Positions 40,161 to 49,381 of a DNA stretch of 64,000 nucleotides are shown here, in pieces. Below the pieces are notes generated by a model. It saw only the letters and a program-made list of their open reading frames with translations, was not told the DNA's origin and did no database searches. Origin of the DNA: Rhodobacteraceae bacterium D3-12 (GTDB lineage: Bacteria > Pseudomonadota > Alphaproteobacteria > Rhodobacterales > Rhodobacteraceae); NCBI GenBank assembly GCA_025916135.1, contig CP104793.1:1116001-1180000 (forward strand), given 5' to 3'. The position numbers and the translations under genes were made by a program. Numbering within the stretch: the stretch's first letter is position 1; the number at the start of each line of letters is the position of its first letter.

Positions 40161-40583
40161 TTAGGTGCGGCGCAGGCGGATGACCACATCGACGCTGGCG
40201 ATTTCGGCGCCGTTGGGCGCGTCGGGCAGGTTGGTGATTTGCATCCGCTCGGTCGCGGCATCGGTCAGCGTGCCGGTGTCTTCCCAATAGAAGTGGGGAT
40301 GTTCGGTGGTGTTGGTGTCAAAATAGCTTTTGGTGCCGTCGACCGTAATTTCGCTCAGCAGACCGGCATCGCAGAAGGCGCGCAGGGTGTTGTAGACCGT
40401 CGCGAGGGAGACTTTCTCTCCGGCGTCGCGCACCGATTCAAACAGGCTTTCGGCGGTGACGTGGCGGTGTTGGCCATCGCCCACCAGCAGAGCCGCCAAG
40501 GTGATCCGTTGCCGGGTCGGGCGCAGGCCTGCGTCGGCCAGCCATGCGCCGCCGCGTGTGTCGGCTGTTTCGGGTGTGGTCAC
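40161..40583 (-). CDS. irr: Irr-type iron response regulator (Fur family)
   Basis: This is a 140-residue Fur-family protein. The winged helix has AGLRPTRQRITLAALLVGDG and VSLATVYNTLRAFCDAGLLSEI. The iron-sensing region TEHPHFYWEDTGTLTD carries the HPHFYxEDTG signature of alphaproteobacterial Irr rather than classic Fur. Irr senses heme status and controls iron and heme genes. It starts with GTG 40583. It is divergent from fabA, a conserved neighbourhood in rhizobia and roseobacters. No N-terminal heme-regulatory Cys-Pro is seen. Confidence 0.9.
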   Translation of the reverse strand: MTTPETADTRGGAWLADAGLRPTRQRITLAALLVGDGQHRHVTAESLFESVRDAGEKVSLATVYNTLRAFCDAGLLSEITVDGTKSYFDTNTTEHPHFYWEDTGTLTDAATERMQITNLPDAPNGAEIASVDVVIRLRRT

Positions 40584-40808
40584 GTCTCTGGTTCCGTTCT
40601 GCCTTGGGTGTCGAGTTTGCTTACGACGACTTTCACGGGCCCGCTGTGCGGGTTTGGCTTAATATAAGGGCGATGACGGGGGATTTTCAATTGTTTTCGG
40701 TATGATCACTCGATGGGAGCAATTCAGCGTGCTCTTGCAGATTCGCGCGGCGCGATGATAGAGGAGGTCAAACCACCCCAAGGCGAAGGCAAAGGACCGA
40801 AAGAACAT

Positions 40809-41318
40809 ATGGCCCAATATCCAAGCAGTTTCACCCGTGATGACCTGTTGAAATGCGCCCGTGGCGAGCTTTTTGGCCCCGGAAATGCGCAATTGCCCGA
40901 GCCTCCGATGCTGATGATGGACCGGATCACCGATATTTCGGGCGATGGCGGGGCGCATGGCAAGGGGCATATTCTGGCGGAATTCGATATCACGCCGGAC
41001 CTGTGGTTCTTTGACTGCCACTTTCCCGGCAACCCGATTATGCCCGGTTGTCTTGGCCTTGACGGGCTGTGGCAATTGACCGGTTTCAACCTTGGCTGGC
41101 GCGGCTGGACCGGGCGCGGTTATGCGCTGGGTGTGGGCGAGGTCAAGCTGAAGGGCATGGTGCGTCCGGACCGTAAGATGTTGACTTACAAGATTGATTT
41201 CACCAAGGCCATTCAAACCCGCCGCCTGACGATGGGCGTTGCGGACGGGATCGTCGAGGCCGACGGCGAGGTGATCTATGAGGTCAAGGACATGAAGGTC
41301 GCTCTGAGCGAGAGCTGA
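40809..41318 (+). CDS. fabA: 3-hydroxydecanoyl-ACP dehydratase/isomerase FabA
   Basis: This 169-residue bifunctional enzyme introduces the cis double bond in anaerobic unsaturated fatty-acid synthesis and works with FabB. It shows [20 protein letters not shown], then [20 protein letters not shown] with the catalytic His and Asp, [13 protein letters not shown], and [16 protein letters not shown]. The start follows AAAGGACCGAAAG. Length equals E. coli FabA. The expected partner fabB is not adjacent; two opposite-strand genes intervene. Confidence 0.96.
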   Translation: MAQYPSSFTRDDLLKCARGELFGPGNAQLPEPPMLMMDRITDISGDGGAHGKGHILAEFDITPDLWFFDCHFPGNPIMPGCLGLDGLWQLTGFNLGWRGWTGRGYALGVGEVKLKGMVRPDRKMLTYKIDFTKAIQTRRLTMGVADGIVEADGEVIYEVKDMKVALSES

Positions 41319-41588
41319 GGGCGGCGTCTGACGGTGGATGGGTTTTTGCCCGGCCACAATTCCAACCCCGACCCCGGTGTCAGCGCGGGTGGGGTGAACA
41401 CCGTTTGAGGTGAGCCGCGGGCCATAGAGATCGGGCCTGCGGTTGCGGAGCCGCCCCCAAGCGGGTGGAGCAGACCATTGGGGCGATGTTGGCTGCGGGA
41501 TGACCGCGCATCACCGTTTGGCAGTGATCGTGGCACTCTGATCCGATGGCCGAGGGGGAGAGCAGGATGTTCGCCGCTTTGAGCGCCC

Positions 41589-42371
41589 TCACTCGACCAC
41601 TTCGGTTGCGATTTTGGTGTCCAAAAGCTCGCCTTCGACCAGAACGTAAATCTGTTCGGGCGGGGTTTTGAGGGAATAGACCATGAGCGCGGGATCAATG
41701 CCCATGTCGATCAGGAACTCCATGGTTTTGCCCTGACCAGACTGGATGTTTTCAACGGCGAACATGACCGGCATATAGCCCGGTTGTTCGTAATAGTGCT
41801 GGTGCAGGCCGACCGCCCCCTTGCGTGAGACGCGCCGGGTGCTGCCGCCGGCCAGCATATAGGGGCAGGCGGAGGCGCAAAAGCCGCCCTCCATGATGGC
41901 GGTGGGGAGGTGGCTTTTCGCGCAGGTGACGGCCGATTTTCTGGGCTTCGCTGACCGCGCCGCCGGGGCTGTGCAGGGCGATGAGGTCGGGTTTGTCTGG
42001 CAGCTCGGACAGGTAGCTTTCAAAGCGGGCGGCGTCGCCGTCTTTGATCTGACCGACGAGAAACAGGACGCGGCCATCATCGGGCAGGGTCTTTTCCTCA
42101 AAGTTCAGGCGATTGGGGAAGCTTTCGGGCAACTCAAAGCGGGCGGGGCCGTCGCTGGTTAACAGGCCGGGTTCGGGACGGTCGGTGCGATACTCGCGCC
42201 GCTGATCCCCGGAGAGATCGGGCCGGAGGGCAGGGTTTGCGTGTTGCGCGACATCGCGGGCAGCATGTCGCAGGCGCGGTTGGTCATCAGCAGCCCGGCT
42301 AGCGCAAGCTGAGCGAGGAGGATATAGCGCAGCCCTTTTTGCGCGCCGATATGGGGAAGGCGCGGTTTCAC
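41589..42371 (-). CDS. Membrane-anchored ClpP-like protease (COG3904-like), split by two indels
   Basis: Three frames make one 260-residue protein with one C restored at 42207-42210 and one extra T removed at 41915-41918. It starts at GTG 42371 (MKPRLPHIGAQKGL), overlapping the upstream stop (GTGA). One membrane anchor, LRYILLAQLALAGLLMT, is followed by a ClpP/crotonase-like domain: GRVLFLVGQIKDGD, LIALHSPGGAVSEAQKIGRHL and GGFCASACPYMLAGG, whose SAC serine is the likely nucleophile, then AVGLHQHYYEQPGYMP. Such predicted periplasmic proteases lack known substrates. It is co-transcribed with the coiled-coil membrane protein upstream. Confidence 0.78.
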
Positions 42372-43705
42372 AGGGTGGCGGGGCGGGGTTTGTCGCCATC
42401 GCCATCCAAGTCGCCTTTGGCGTGCCCGTCGTTGCTTATGTCCCGCTCGGCGCGCCGGTGGATGGCGGCGTCCGCCACGCCCATGGTCATTTCGACATCC
42501 TTCATGGCGTTCATCGCGGCCTTGAGGTCGGCCAGCGTCAGGGTTTGCTCAATGCTCAGCCCGTCGCGTCCCGAGCGGATCGCGGCTTGGGTCACGGCGA
42601 GGACAAAGACGAGGATCGCGGGCAGCAGATCAATCGCGATGGCCCCGGCCCATGAGGGCACGAAGTTGCCAGCATAGCGGATCACCGCATCGGCGGCAGA
42701 AATCGGGTTATAGGCGGTTTCGATCGGCGGTTCCATCGCGGTGACTTCGGCGGCGGCGCGTTGAAGCGTTGTGCTGCGCTGGTCAAGCGCGTTCAGCACC
42801 GAGGTGATGGTGGCGGATTGCGCATCGCGCACCGACGCGCTGCGCCCGTCAAGTTCGGGGAGGACGACCGAGGCAGGCAGATCCACGGCCGCGCGGGTGA
42901 CAAGCGGGGCCACATTGTATTGGTTGAGCTGTGACAAAACCCCGGCGAGCTTGACGCTTTCCTCGGAAAACTGGACCGAGCGGCGATCAACCGGGCCGGG
43001 GGCGACGGTGAGCTCGCGCATCCGCGCAAGGATACGGTTGCCGCCCTCGAAGGCGTCGGCAATCAGAGGCGTCTGCGTGGCGATCTGGCTTTCGAGGTTG
43101 CGCAGTTCCTCGGCCTTTTGCGCCAGCACGCGGAACACCGCGCCGCGCCCGGCGGTGCCGGAGAGGTCGCCGGATTTTTCCAGCTCGGCCAGCTCCTCAA
43201 AGCTTTGGCGCGCGCGTTCGACCTCGCGGCCCAATGTCTGACCGCTGAGGGCGATGTCATGGGCGCGTTCCAGCGCGGATTGGTAATCGCGCACGGTGTT
43301 TTCAAGGTGCTGCTCTACCGCTGCAGAGCCGGCCAAGGCGGCGGCGTTGAGCCAGCTGGACATCGCGATAATGGCGAGCGAGCCAAGCAGGGTCGAGACG
43401 GTCAGGCCGATAAAGCCGCTGGCTGTGCGCATCGCTGGCAGCAGGCGCAGCATATAGCTCCAGAACACAAAGATGCCGACCGACACCGCCACCGAATAGG
43501 CCACGGCGGCAAAGAACGACACCGCGCCGTTGTCTTCGAGCAGCGACGAGACGCCAAGGAAGGTGTAGATCCCCGACGCAATGGCCAACACGCCAAGCGC
43601 CGCCGGGGTGATCGTGTCGAGCCATGCGAGATGGGTTTCGAGCTCTTTGGCGGTTCTGAGGCCCTTGGCCTCTTGTGCCGTCAACCGCGCATTTGGATCT
43701 GTCAT
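42368..43705 (-). CDS. Membrane protein with central coiled coil
   Basis: This is a 445-residue protein of unrecognised family. Three helices near the N-terminus (about 33-52 PAALGVLAIASGIYTFLG, 62-82, 95-118 FIGLTVSTLLGSLAIIA) are followed by a long helical, charged periplasmic or cytosolic region (about 120-330; LENTVRDYQSALERAHDIAL, RQSFEELAELEKS). A fourth membrane helix (about 350-375 WAGAIAIDLLPAILVFVLAV) precedes a basic tail. The topology suggests a large soluble domain between membrane anchors. The ClpP-like protein overlaps its stop codon, so the two are probably one complex or operon. Confidence 0.8.
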   Translation of the reverse strand: MTDPNARLTAQEAKGLRTAKELETHLAWLDTITPAALGVLAIASGIYTFLGVSSLLEDNGAVSFFAAVAYSVAVSVGIFVFWSYMLRLLPAMRTASGFIGLTVSTLLGSLAIIAMSSWLNAAALAGSAAVEQHLENTVRDYQSALERAHDIALSGQTLGREVERARQSFEELAELEKSGDLSGTAGRGAVFRVLAQKAEELRNLESQIATQTPLIADAFEGGNRILARMRELTVAPGPVDRRSVQFSEESVKLAGVLSQLNQYNVAPLVTRAAVDLPASVVLPELDGRSASVRDAQSATITSVLNALDQRSTTLQRAAAEVTAMEPPIETAYNPISAADAVIRYAGNFVPSWAGAIAIDLLPAILVFVLAVTQAAIRSGRDGLSIEQTLTLADLKAAMNAMKDVEMTMGVADAAIHRRAERDISNDGHAKGDLDGDGDKPRPATL

Positions 43706-43882
43706 CTTCGGGGGCGCTCCTTGAGTTGTGCCAAGAGTTTAGACCTGTTCATAAATTCATCGCAATTCGATTTCCCGTGAGGGTCGGTGCCCGGCGCGCG
43801 CGACTTGCTGGCGCAATCTGGTTGCGCCATGGGGCGGGGGCAACTATCACAGGGTTTGGAAGCCAAAAGAAGGAGTGCCTCC

Positions 43883-45112
43883 ATGCGGCGTGTCGTTGTT
43901 ACGGGTCTGGGGATCGTATCCTCAATCGGAGTCAATGCCGAGGAGGTTACGGCCTCGCTCAAGGCGGGAAAGTCGGGGATCAGCGGGAATGAGCCGATGG
44001 TCGAGCACGGCTTTCGCAGTCAGGTGGCCGGGGCCATCGATATTGATGTCGCCCAACATGTGGACAAACGCGCATTGCGGTTTATGGGGCCGGGTGCGGC
44101 CTATGCCCATATTGCGATGGGTCAGGCGATTGCCGATGCCGGGCTTGAGGAAAGCGACGTGGTGAACCCGCGCACCGGGCTTGTGGCCGGGTCGGGCGGG
44201 CCATCAACCAGCGCCATGCTGGTGGCGCATCAGACCGTGTTGGAAAAAGGCGCGCCCAAGCGGATCGGGCCGTTTGCCGTGCCAAAGTGCATGTCCTCGA
44301 CGATCAGCGCGAACCTGTCGACGGCCTATAAGATCAAGGGCATCAACTATTCCATCACCAGCGCCTGTTCGACCTCGCTGCATTGCATCGGCAACGCGGC
44401 AGAGCAGATCATGATGGGCAAGCAGGATGTGATGTTTGCCGGTGGCGGTGAGGAGCTCGACTGGACCCTGTCGTGCCTGTTTGACGCGATGGGCGCGATG
44501 TCGTCGAAATATAACGACACGCCAGAGAAGGCGAGCCGTGCCTTTGACGCCAACCGCGACGGGTTCGTGATTTCGGGCGGCGGCGGGATTGTCGTTCTGG
44601 AAGATTTGGAACATGCGCTGGCGCGTGGTGCCAAGATTTACGCCGAGGTGACCGGCTTTGCCGCCACATCGGACGGCCACGACATGGTTGCGCCCTCGGG
44701 CGAGGGCGGCGAACGGGCGATGCGCCTTGCGCTTCAGACCCTGCCGGAAGGGCGCGAGATCAGCTATATCAACGCCCACGGCACATCGACGCCCGTTGGT
44801 GATGTCGGCGAAGTGGAATCCGTGCGCCGTATCTTTGGCGAAGGCCGCGTGCCGCCGATTTCATCGACCAAGTCGATGACGGGCCACGCACAGGGCGCGG
44901 CTGGCGCGCTTGAGGCGATCTTCTGCCTTTTGGCGCTGGACGGAGATTTCATCATACCGTCAATCAATGTTGAAACGCTCGATCCCGCGATCAATCCGGG
45001 TGAGGTGGCGACCGAATTAAAAGAGAACGCCGGGCTCGACAGTGTGATGACCAATTCCTTTGGGTTTGGTGGCACCAACGGCTCGATGATCCTGTCACGG
45101 TACAAGGAGTGA
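43883..45112 (+). CDS. fabB: Beta-ketoacyl-ACP synthase I FabB
   Basis: This 409-residue condensing enzyme elongates cis-3-decenoyl-ACP after FabA. It shows MRRVVVTGLGIVSSIGVNAE, the active Cys in SITSACSTSLHCIGNA, DGFVISGGGGIVVLEDLEHA, and His motifs INAHGTSTPVGDVGE and KSMTGHAQGAAGAL. It begins after GAAGGAG. It overlaps fabI's upstream GTG by four bases (GTGA) and contains fabI's ribosome site. Its upstream 177 bp must hold its own promoter because the fabA side is interrupted. Confidence 0.96.
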   Translation: MRRVVVTGLGIVSSIGVNAEEVTASLKAGKSGISGNEPMVEHGFRSQVAGAIDIDVAQHVDKRALRFMGPGAAYAHIAMGQAIADAGLEESDVVNPRTGLVAGSGGPSTSAMLVAHQTVLEKGAPKRIGPFAVPKCMSSTISANLSTAYKIKGINYSITSACSTSLHCIGNAAEQIMMGKQDVMFAGGGEELDWTLSCLFDAMGAMSSKYNDTPEKASRAFDANRDGFVISGGGGIVVLEDLEHALARGAKIYAEVTGFAATSDGHDMVAPSGEGGERAMRLALQTLPEGREISYINAHGTSTPVGDVGEVESVRRIFGEGRVPPISSTKSMTGHAQGAAGALEAIFCLLALDGDFIIPSINVETLDPAINPGEVATELKENAGLDSVMTNSFGFGGTNGSMILSRYKE

Positions 45113-45117
45113 GCGGT

Positions 45118-45906
45118 ATGGGCGATCGGATGAAGGGCAAACGCGGGCTGGTCATGGGGGTCGCGAATGACCGCTCGATCGCATGGGGTATCGCCAAAGC
45201 CTTGGCCGCTGAAGGGGCCGAGTTGGCATTTACCTATCAGGGCGAAGCCTTTGGCAAGCGGGTGTTGCCTTTGGCGCAATCGCTGGGGTCGGATTTCATT
45301 GTCGACGCGGATGTGACCGATGATGCCTCGCTGGATCGGGCTTTTGCCGAATTGGGAGAGCGCTGGGACCGGCTGGATTTTCTGGTTCACGCGATTGCCT
45401 ATTCCAACAAGGACGAGTTGACGGGGCGGTTTTTGAACACCAGCCGCGACAACTTTAAAAACTCGCTCGATATCTCCTGCTATTCGCTGATCGAAGTGGC
45501 GCGCCGGGCCGAGCCGATGATGAGCGAGGGCGGCACCATCCTGACGCTGACGTATCAGGGCTCAAACCGGGTGGTTCCCAATTACAACGTCATGGGCGTG
45601 GCCAAGGCCGCTTTGGAAGCGACTGTGCGCTATCTTGCCAATGACATGGGGCCGCAGGGCATCCGGGTGAACGCAATTTCGCCGGGGCCGATGAAAACGC
45701 TGGCCGGTGCCGCGATTGGTGGGGCGCGCAAGACGTTCAAACACACCGAAGGCAATGCGCCGATGCGCGCCAATGCCACGCTTGAGGCGGTGGGCGGCAC
45801 GGCGGTTTACCTTGCCTCCGACGATGGTGCCTGCACCACGGGCGAGATCGTGCGCGTCGATGGCGGCTTTCACGTTTTGGGCATGCCGCAGCCGGAACAT
45901 CTCTGA
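45118..45906 (+). CDS. fabI: Enoyl-ACP reductase FabI
   Basis: This is a 262-residue NADH-dependent enoyl-ACP reductase. It has KGKRGLVMGVANDRSIAWGI, LAFTYQGEAFGKRV, FLVHAIAYSNKDEL, the Tyr/Lys region LTLTYQGSNRVVPNYNVMGVAKAAL (contains YxxMGxxK) and AISPGPMKTLAGAAIGG. It is the last step of each fatty-acid elongation round and the target of triclosan. ATG 45118 is 8 bases after AAGGAG (45104-45109), which lies inside fabB's final codons, so translation is coupled to fabB. Confidence 0.96.
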   Translation: MGDRMKGKRGLVMGVANDRSIAWGIAKALAAEGAELAFTYQGEAFGKRVLPLAQSLGSDFIVDADVTDDASLDRAFAELGERWDRLDFLVHAIAYSNKDELTGRFLNTSRDNFKNSLDISCYSLIEVARRAEPMMSEGGTILTLTYQGSNRVVPNYNVMGVAKAALEATVRYLANDMGPQGIRVNAISPGPMKTLAGAAIGGARKTFKHTEGNAPMRANATLEAVGGTAVYLASDDGACTTGEIVRVDGGFHVLGMPQPEHL

Positions 45907-45921
45907 GGCAAGCGGCGTCAT

Positions 45922-45949
45922 TTGCCGGAATGCTGAAAAATCGTTATAT
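45922..45949 (+). promoter_or_regulatory. Candidate sigma-70 promoter of the small exported protein
   Basis: TTGCCG (45922-45927), 16 bases, TTATAT (45944-45949) lies 70 bp upstream of ATG 46017. The intervening leader contains the inverted repeat at 45950-46000. Confidence 0.45.
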
Positions 45950-46000
45950 CTGGATCAACAGCGCGGTATTTCTTGCTGTTATTGACGCTTTTTGATCCAG
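45950..46000 (+). promoter_or_regulatory. Nested inverted repeats in the leader of the small exported protein
   Basis: CTGGATCAA (45950-45958) pairs with TTGATCCAG (45992-46000). Inside it, AACAGC (45957-45962) pairs with GCTGTT (45975-45980). The element could be a 5' UTR hairpin, a fabI terminator or an operator. No T-tract follows directly. Confidence 0.45.
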
Positions 46001-46016
46001 TTAACGAGGTTTCATT

Positions 46017-46217
46017 ATGAGTATTCGTTCATTGAAGAGCATTGCCATTGTCGCGGGTGTGAGCCTGTCATTGTCGGTTGGCGCGGCTTTTGCTAATAGC
46101 AAATCGACGACATCATCCAATGCGGCGACATCGCAAACCAAACCTGTGAAGGATGGTTTTGCCACTGCCGGGGGCTTGGGAAGCACGCGGGTGACGGACA
46201 AGAAGAAGGGCGACTAA
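46017..46217 (+). CDS. Small exported Ser/Thr-rich protein
   Basis: This is a 66-residue protein. The signal peptide SLKSIAIVAGVSLSLSVGAAFA is cleaved before NSKSTTSSNAATSQTKP, leaving about 40 residues rich in Ser, Thr, Lys and Gly (DGFATAGGLGSTRVTDKKKGD). No family is recognised. Translation starts at ATG 46017 after GAGGTTTC, so the ribosome site is weak. A plausible promoter and a structured leader precede it. Confidence 0.7.
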   Translation: MSIRSLKSIAIVAGVSLSLSVGAAFANSKSTTSSNAATSQTKPVKDGFATAGGLGSTRVTDKKKGD

Positions 46218-46348
46218 GCAGGCGAGGCCGGCAGGGAGTGCTTTGATTTGCCGTAGTCTCTCGTTGGTGTTTCTCGCCGTTGTCTCTCGCCGCAGTCTGC
46301 CGCCGATATCTACCATGGCCCGGGTGAGCCGCCGTGGTGGGCGTTACG

Positions 46349-47062
46349 TCAGCGTTTCACGAATGTCAGGTAGTGCGGCACGCGGTCTTCGCGCAGGGCC
46401 TTTTGCTCATAACGTGTTGAAATCCAGTCATCCCATGGGTCGCGCCAATCGGCGGGGCGTTCGGCCAGCCAGTCAAAGCCGTGACCGGGCACCTGTTCGA
46501 GGGTTTGGCGCACGTAGTCGGGGATGTCTGTCGCCACGCGAAAGATCGCGCCGGGTTTCAGAACGCGCGCCAATGGGGCGAGGTGCTCTGGCGTGACAAA
46601 GCGGCGGCGGTGGTGGCGCTTTTTCGGCCAGGGATCGGGATAGAGCAAGAAGGCGCGCGAGATCGAGGCTTCGGGCAGCACGTCGAACAGATCACGCGCA
46701 TCGCCGGGGTGAATGCGGATATTGTCACAGGCCGCATTGCGGATTTTACCCAGCAGCATGGCAACGCCGTTGATGTAGGGCTCGGCCCCGATGAATCCGA
46801 TATCGGGGTTCGAGGCGGCTTGATGCACCATATGCTCGCCCCCGCCAAAGCCGATTTCAAGCCAGATGTCGCGCTCGCCGAACAGCGCGGCAAGGTCGAG
46901 CGGGGTGCGATCGGGGTTCACCTCCCAATCGACCGGACCGGGCGAAAGCTTGGCCAGATCCTCATCCAGATAGGATTGTTGGCTGTCGCGCAGGCCTTTG
47001 CCTTTGAAGCGACCATAGAAGTTGCGCCAAGGCGCGCCGGAGGGGTGGTTGGTTTTGTTCAT
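46349..47062 (-). CDS. trmB: tRNA (guanine-N7-)-methyltransferase TrmB
   Basis: This is a 237-residue SAM-dependent methyltransferase that makes m7G46 in tRNA. It shows WRNFYGRFKGKGLRDSQQ, the SAM loop WLEIGFGGGEHMVHQA, DARDLFDVLPEASI, YPDPWPKKRHHRRRFV (the family's signature) and TDIPDYVRQTLEQV. The start at 47062 (MNKTNHPSGAPW) is chosen over an upstream in-frame ATG at 47128 lacking conservation. Confidence 0.96.
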   Translation of the reverse strand: MNKTNHPSGAPWRNFYGRFKGKGLRDSQQSYLDEDLAKLSPGPVDWEVNPDRTPLDLAALFGERDIWLEIGFGGGEHMVHQAASNPDIGFIGAEPYINGVAMLLGKIRNAACDNIRIHPGDARDLFDVLPEASISRAFLLYPDPWPKKRHHRRRFVTPEHLAPLARVLKPGAIFRVATDIPDYVRQTLEQVPGHGFDWLAERPADWRDPWDDWISTRYEQKALREDRVPHYLTFVKR

Positions 47063-47243
47063 GTGGGGCGTCCTATCGCCGGGGCGCGGCGGGATCAACC
47101 GGGTTTGTGAAGGGCGGCTTATGTGCACAATCGCACAGAAGGTTTGAGATTATGTGGAATGGTGAAAATTCGCGTGGGCTGGCATCCCTCCGCCAGATGT
47201 CCCGGATGGGATCGCGAAACATATGAACAGGACGGAAATACCG

Positions 47244-47669
47244 ATGACGAACCTTCTTAATATTGCAGCGCCTGCCGGACGTGTGCTCTTGGCGCTGATG
47301 TTTATCCTTTCGGGTGCGCAGAAAATCACGGGCTATGCGGGCACGCAGGGCTATATGGAAGCGATGGGCGTGCCGGGGGCGTTGTTGCCGCTGGTGATCT
47401 TGCTGGAACTGGGCGGCGGGATCGCGTTGTTGGTTGGCTGGAACGCGCGCGTCGCGGCGTTTTTGCTGGCTGGGTTCTGCCTTGTCTCGGGCGTCATTTT
47501 CCACTTCCTGCCCGCGCGGGCCATGGAGGGGATGGAGGCACAGATGCAAATGATCTTGTTCCTCAAGAACGTGAGCATCGCGGGCGGCATGTTGATGGTA
47601 ACGGCGCTCGGCGCGGGGCCATATGCGCTGGATACCCGTGGCAAGCCCGCCGCGGTGAAGGCGGCCTGA
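47244..47669 (+). CDS. DoxX-family membrane protein
   Basis: This is a 141-residue protein with four hydrophobic helices: GRVLLALMFILSGAQKITGY, ALLPLVILLELGGGIALLVG, VAAFLLAGFCLVSGVIFHFL and NVSIAGGMLMVTALGAG. The LxFxxxGxxK start and topology match DoxX/YphA, a family linked to thiosulfate oxidation or redox stress. The start is ATG 47244. It is followed by a clear terminator. Confidence 0.92.
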   Translation: MTNLLNIAAPAGRVLLALMFILSGAQKITGYAGTQGYMEAMGVPGALLPLVILLELGGGIALLVGWNARVAAFLLAGFCLVSGVIFHFLPARAMEGMEAQMQMILFLKNVSIAGGMLMVTALGAGPYALDTRGKPAAVKAA

Positions 47670-47711
47670 TCAAGGCGCTGGTTTAAACGTTTAAGCGTTT
47701 AAGACATGTAG

Positions 47712-47738
47712 AAAGCCCGGTTTTGGCCGGGCTTTTTT
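47712..47738. terminator. Rho-independent terminator between DoxX and GST genes
   Basis: AAAGCCCGG (47712-47720), TTTTGG, CCGGGCTTT (47727-47735) and then more T's form a strong plus-strand terminator after doxX. The A-run on the other side also serves the convergent GST gene. Confidence 0.85.
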
Positions 47739-47761
47739 CGCGTTTTACGGCCGAGGTCGGC

Positions 47762-48391
47762 TCAGAGCTTGGCGCTTGGCCGTGCAGCCATGCCGTCATA
47801 CCAGGCGCGGGTGGCGGTATTGGCTTCGGGGATGCGGGTTTTCACCACGCGGGCGAAATCGACAAACACATAGGCGGTGATATCGGCCACGGAGAACTGC
47901 GCGCCCCCGACCCATGCGCTGTTTTGCAAACGCTCTTCCAGCAGGTCGAAAAATGCGCCGAGCCGTTGTTGGCCACGCGCGGCCAGCTCTGGGATTTGTT
48001 CAAGATCGAGCGGGCCGGGCAGGGCGCGGCCTTTCATCGCCGGGTGAGAATTGCGCAGGGTTTCGGCCACAGGCATGCCGCATTGGCCTTCGGCGATGGC
48101 GTTCCACATGGCGATTTCACCGCGTTCATCCGGGGTGGAGCCAAGCAACGGCGGTTCGGGGAAGCGCGCATCGAGATAGGCGGCAATGGCGATGTTTTCG
48201 GTCAGGGTGGTGCCGTCATCGGTGACAAGCACCGGCACTGTGGCACGCGGGTTGATGGCAAGGAATGCGTCGGAGAGTTGTTCGGCCTTGGCGAGGCTGA
48301 TCTCGCGGGTTTCGATGTCCAACCCTTTTTCGGCAATGAACATGCGGGCGCGGCGGGGGCTGGGCGCGGTTGAGCAATCATAGAAAATCAT
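47762..48391 (-). CDS. Glutathione S-transferase
   Basis: This is a 209-residue GST. The thioredoxin-like N-domain has MIFYDCSTAPSPRRARMFIA and ISLAKAEQLSDAFLAINPRATVPVL, with the cis-Pro, and LTENIAIAAYLDARFP. The helical C-domain ends ATRAWYDGMAARPSA. GSTs conjugate or isomerise with glutathione. Start ATG 48391 overlaps the upstream symporter stop (ATGA), so they are co-translated. Confidence 0.92.
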   Translation of the reverse strand: MIFYDCSTAPSPRRARMFIAEKGLDIETREISLAKAEQLSDAFLAINPRATVPVLVTDDGTTLTENIAIAAYLDARFPEPPLLGSTPDERGEIAMWNAIAEGQCGMPVAETLRNSHPAMKGRALPGPLDLEQIPELAARGQQRLGAFFDLLEERLQNSAWVGGAQFSVADITAYVFVDFARVVKTRIPEANTATRAWYDGMAARPSAKL

Positions 48392-49266
48392 TGGGTGGCT
48401 CCGGTTGTGGTGACGTTGAACATGCGGCGCATGATCCAGATGGCGGGCAGGGTGACAAGATACATGGTGATGCCGTAAACCCCCGCAGGCACAGCATATT
48501 CCGAGATTCCGGCGCTCTGCGCGACCAGCCCGGCAACGGTGATGCCAAGGGCGGCATTCTGCACGCCCATTTCGACGGAGATACACAGCGCGTCCCCCCC
48601 GGAGAGGCCAAGCAGGCGGGCGACGATCATGCCGAGCGCAAGTAGCCCGATGTTGAGCAGGATCAGCAGCGGGCCGAGGGTGGCGATATTGTCGATGAAC
48701 AGCGCCCAGTTGCTGGCCAGCGCGGCGACAACGATGACCACGAACAGCACAAGTGCGAGGCCCGAGACGATGGGTTCAATCCGCGCGACGCCCTCGGGCG
48801 CGATAAAGCGGGTGAGCAGGCCGATCAGCACCGGCACGGCCGTGATGGCGAACATGGCCATGGCGATGCCGGTGACGTTAAGCTCGGGCGCGGCGGCACC
48901 GAGAAAGCGCGTCGCGGCCCAGCCGGTCAGCAGCGGCACGGTGATCACCGACAGCAGGCTCACCACCCCTGTCAGGGTGATCGACAGCGCGACGTTGCCG
49001 CCACCCAGTTTGGTCAGGATGTTGGAGGTCACGCCGCCGGGGCAAAACGCCAGCAGCATGACGCCAAAGGCGAGAGCCGGGGGCAAATCAAACAGGTAGA
49101 GCAGCGCAAAGGCGGCCAGCGGCACGGTGGCCATTTGCATGACAAGCCCGGTCAACACCGCACGCGGCATGGCCAGAACACGCCCGAAATCGGCGAAGGT
49201 CAGGCCAAGGCCCAGTGAAAACATGATAATCGCCAGAGATAGCGGCAATCCAACGTCGATAAGCAT
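48388..49266 (-). CDS. Bile acid:sodium symporter-family transporter
   Basis: This is a 292-residue membrane protein with about nine to ten helices. Characteristic segments are FALLYLFDLPPALAFGVMLL, AFCPGGVTSNILTKLGGGNVALS (Na-binding region) and VALASNWALFIDNIATLG. The family moves organic anions such as bile acids or pantoate with sodium. It shares a 4-bp stop/start overlap with the GST gene. Confidence 0.92.
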   Translation of the reverse strand: MLIDVGLPLSLAIIMFSLGLGLTFADFGRVLAMPRAVLTGLVMQMATVPLAAFALLYLFDLPPALAFGVMLLAFCPGGVTSNILTKLGGGNVALSITLTGVVSLLSVITVPLLTGWAATRFLGAAAPELNVTGIAMAMFAITAVPVLIGLLTRFIAPEGVARIEPIVSGLALVLFVVIVVAALASNWALFIDNIATLGPLLILLNIGLLALGMIVARLLGLSGGDALCISVEMGVQNAALGITVAGLVAQSAGISEYAVPAGVYGITMYLVTLPAIWIMRRMFNVTTTGATQ

Positions 49267-49381
49267 GGGTTTCTCCCCCCCGTTTGCGCTGTCTTAGAGT
49301 GCAGGGAATAATCCTGCGGGCAAGGTATTTATTGCTCTGCTCCTAAAACGGCCCGCCTCCCAACGGGCTTGGTTGTGGCTG

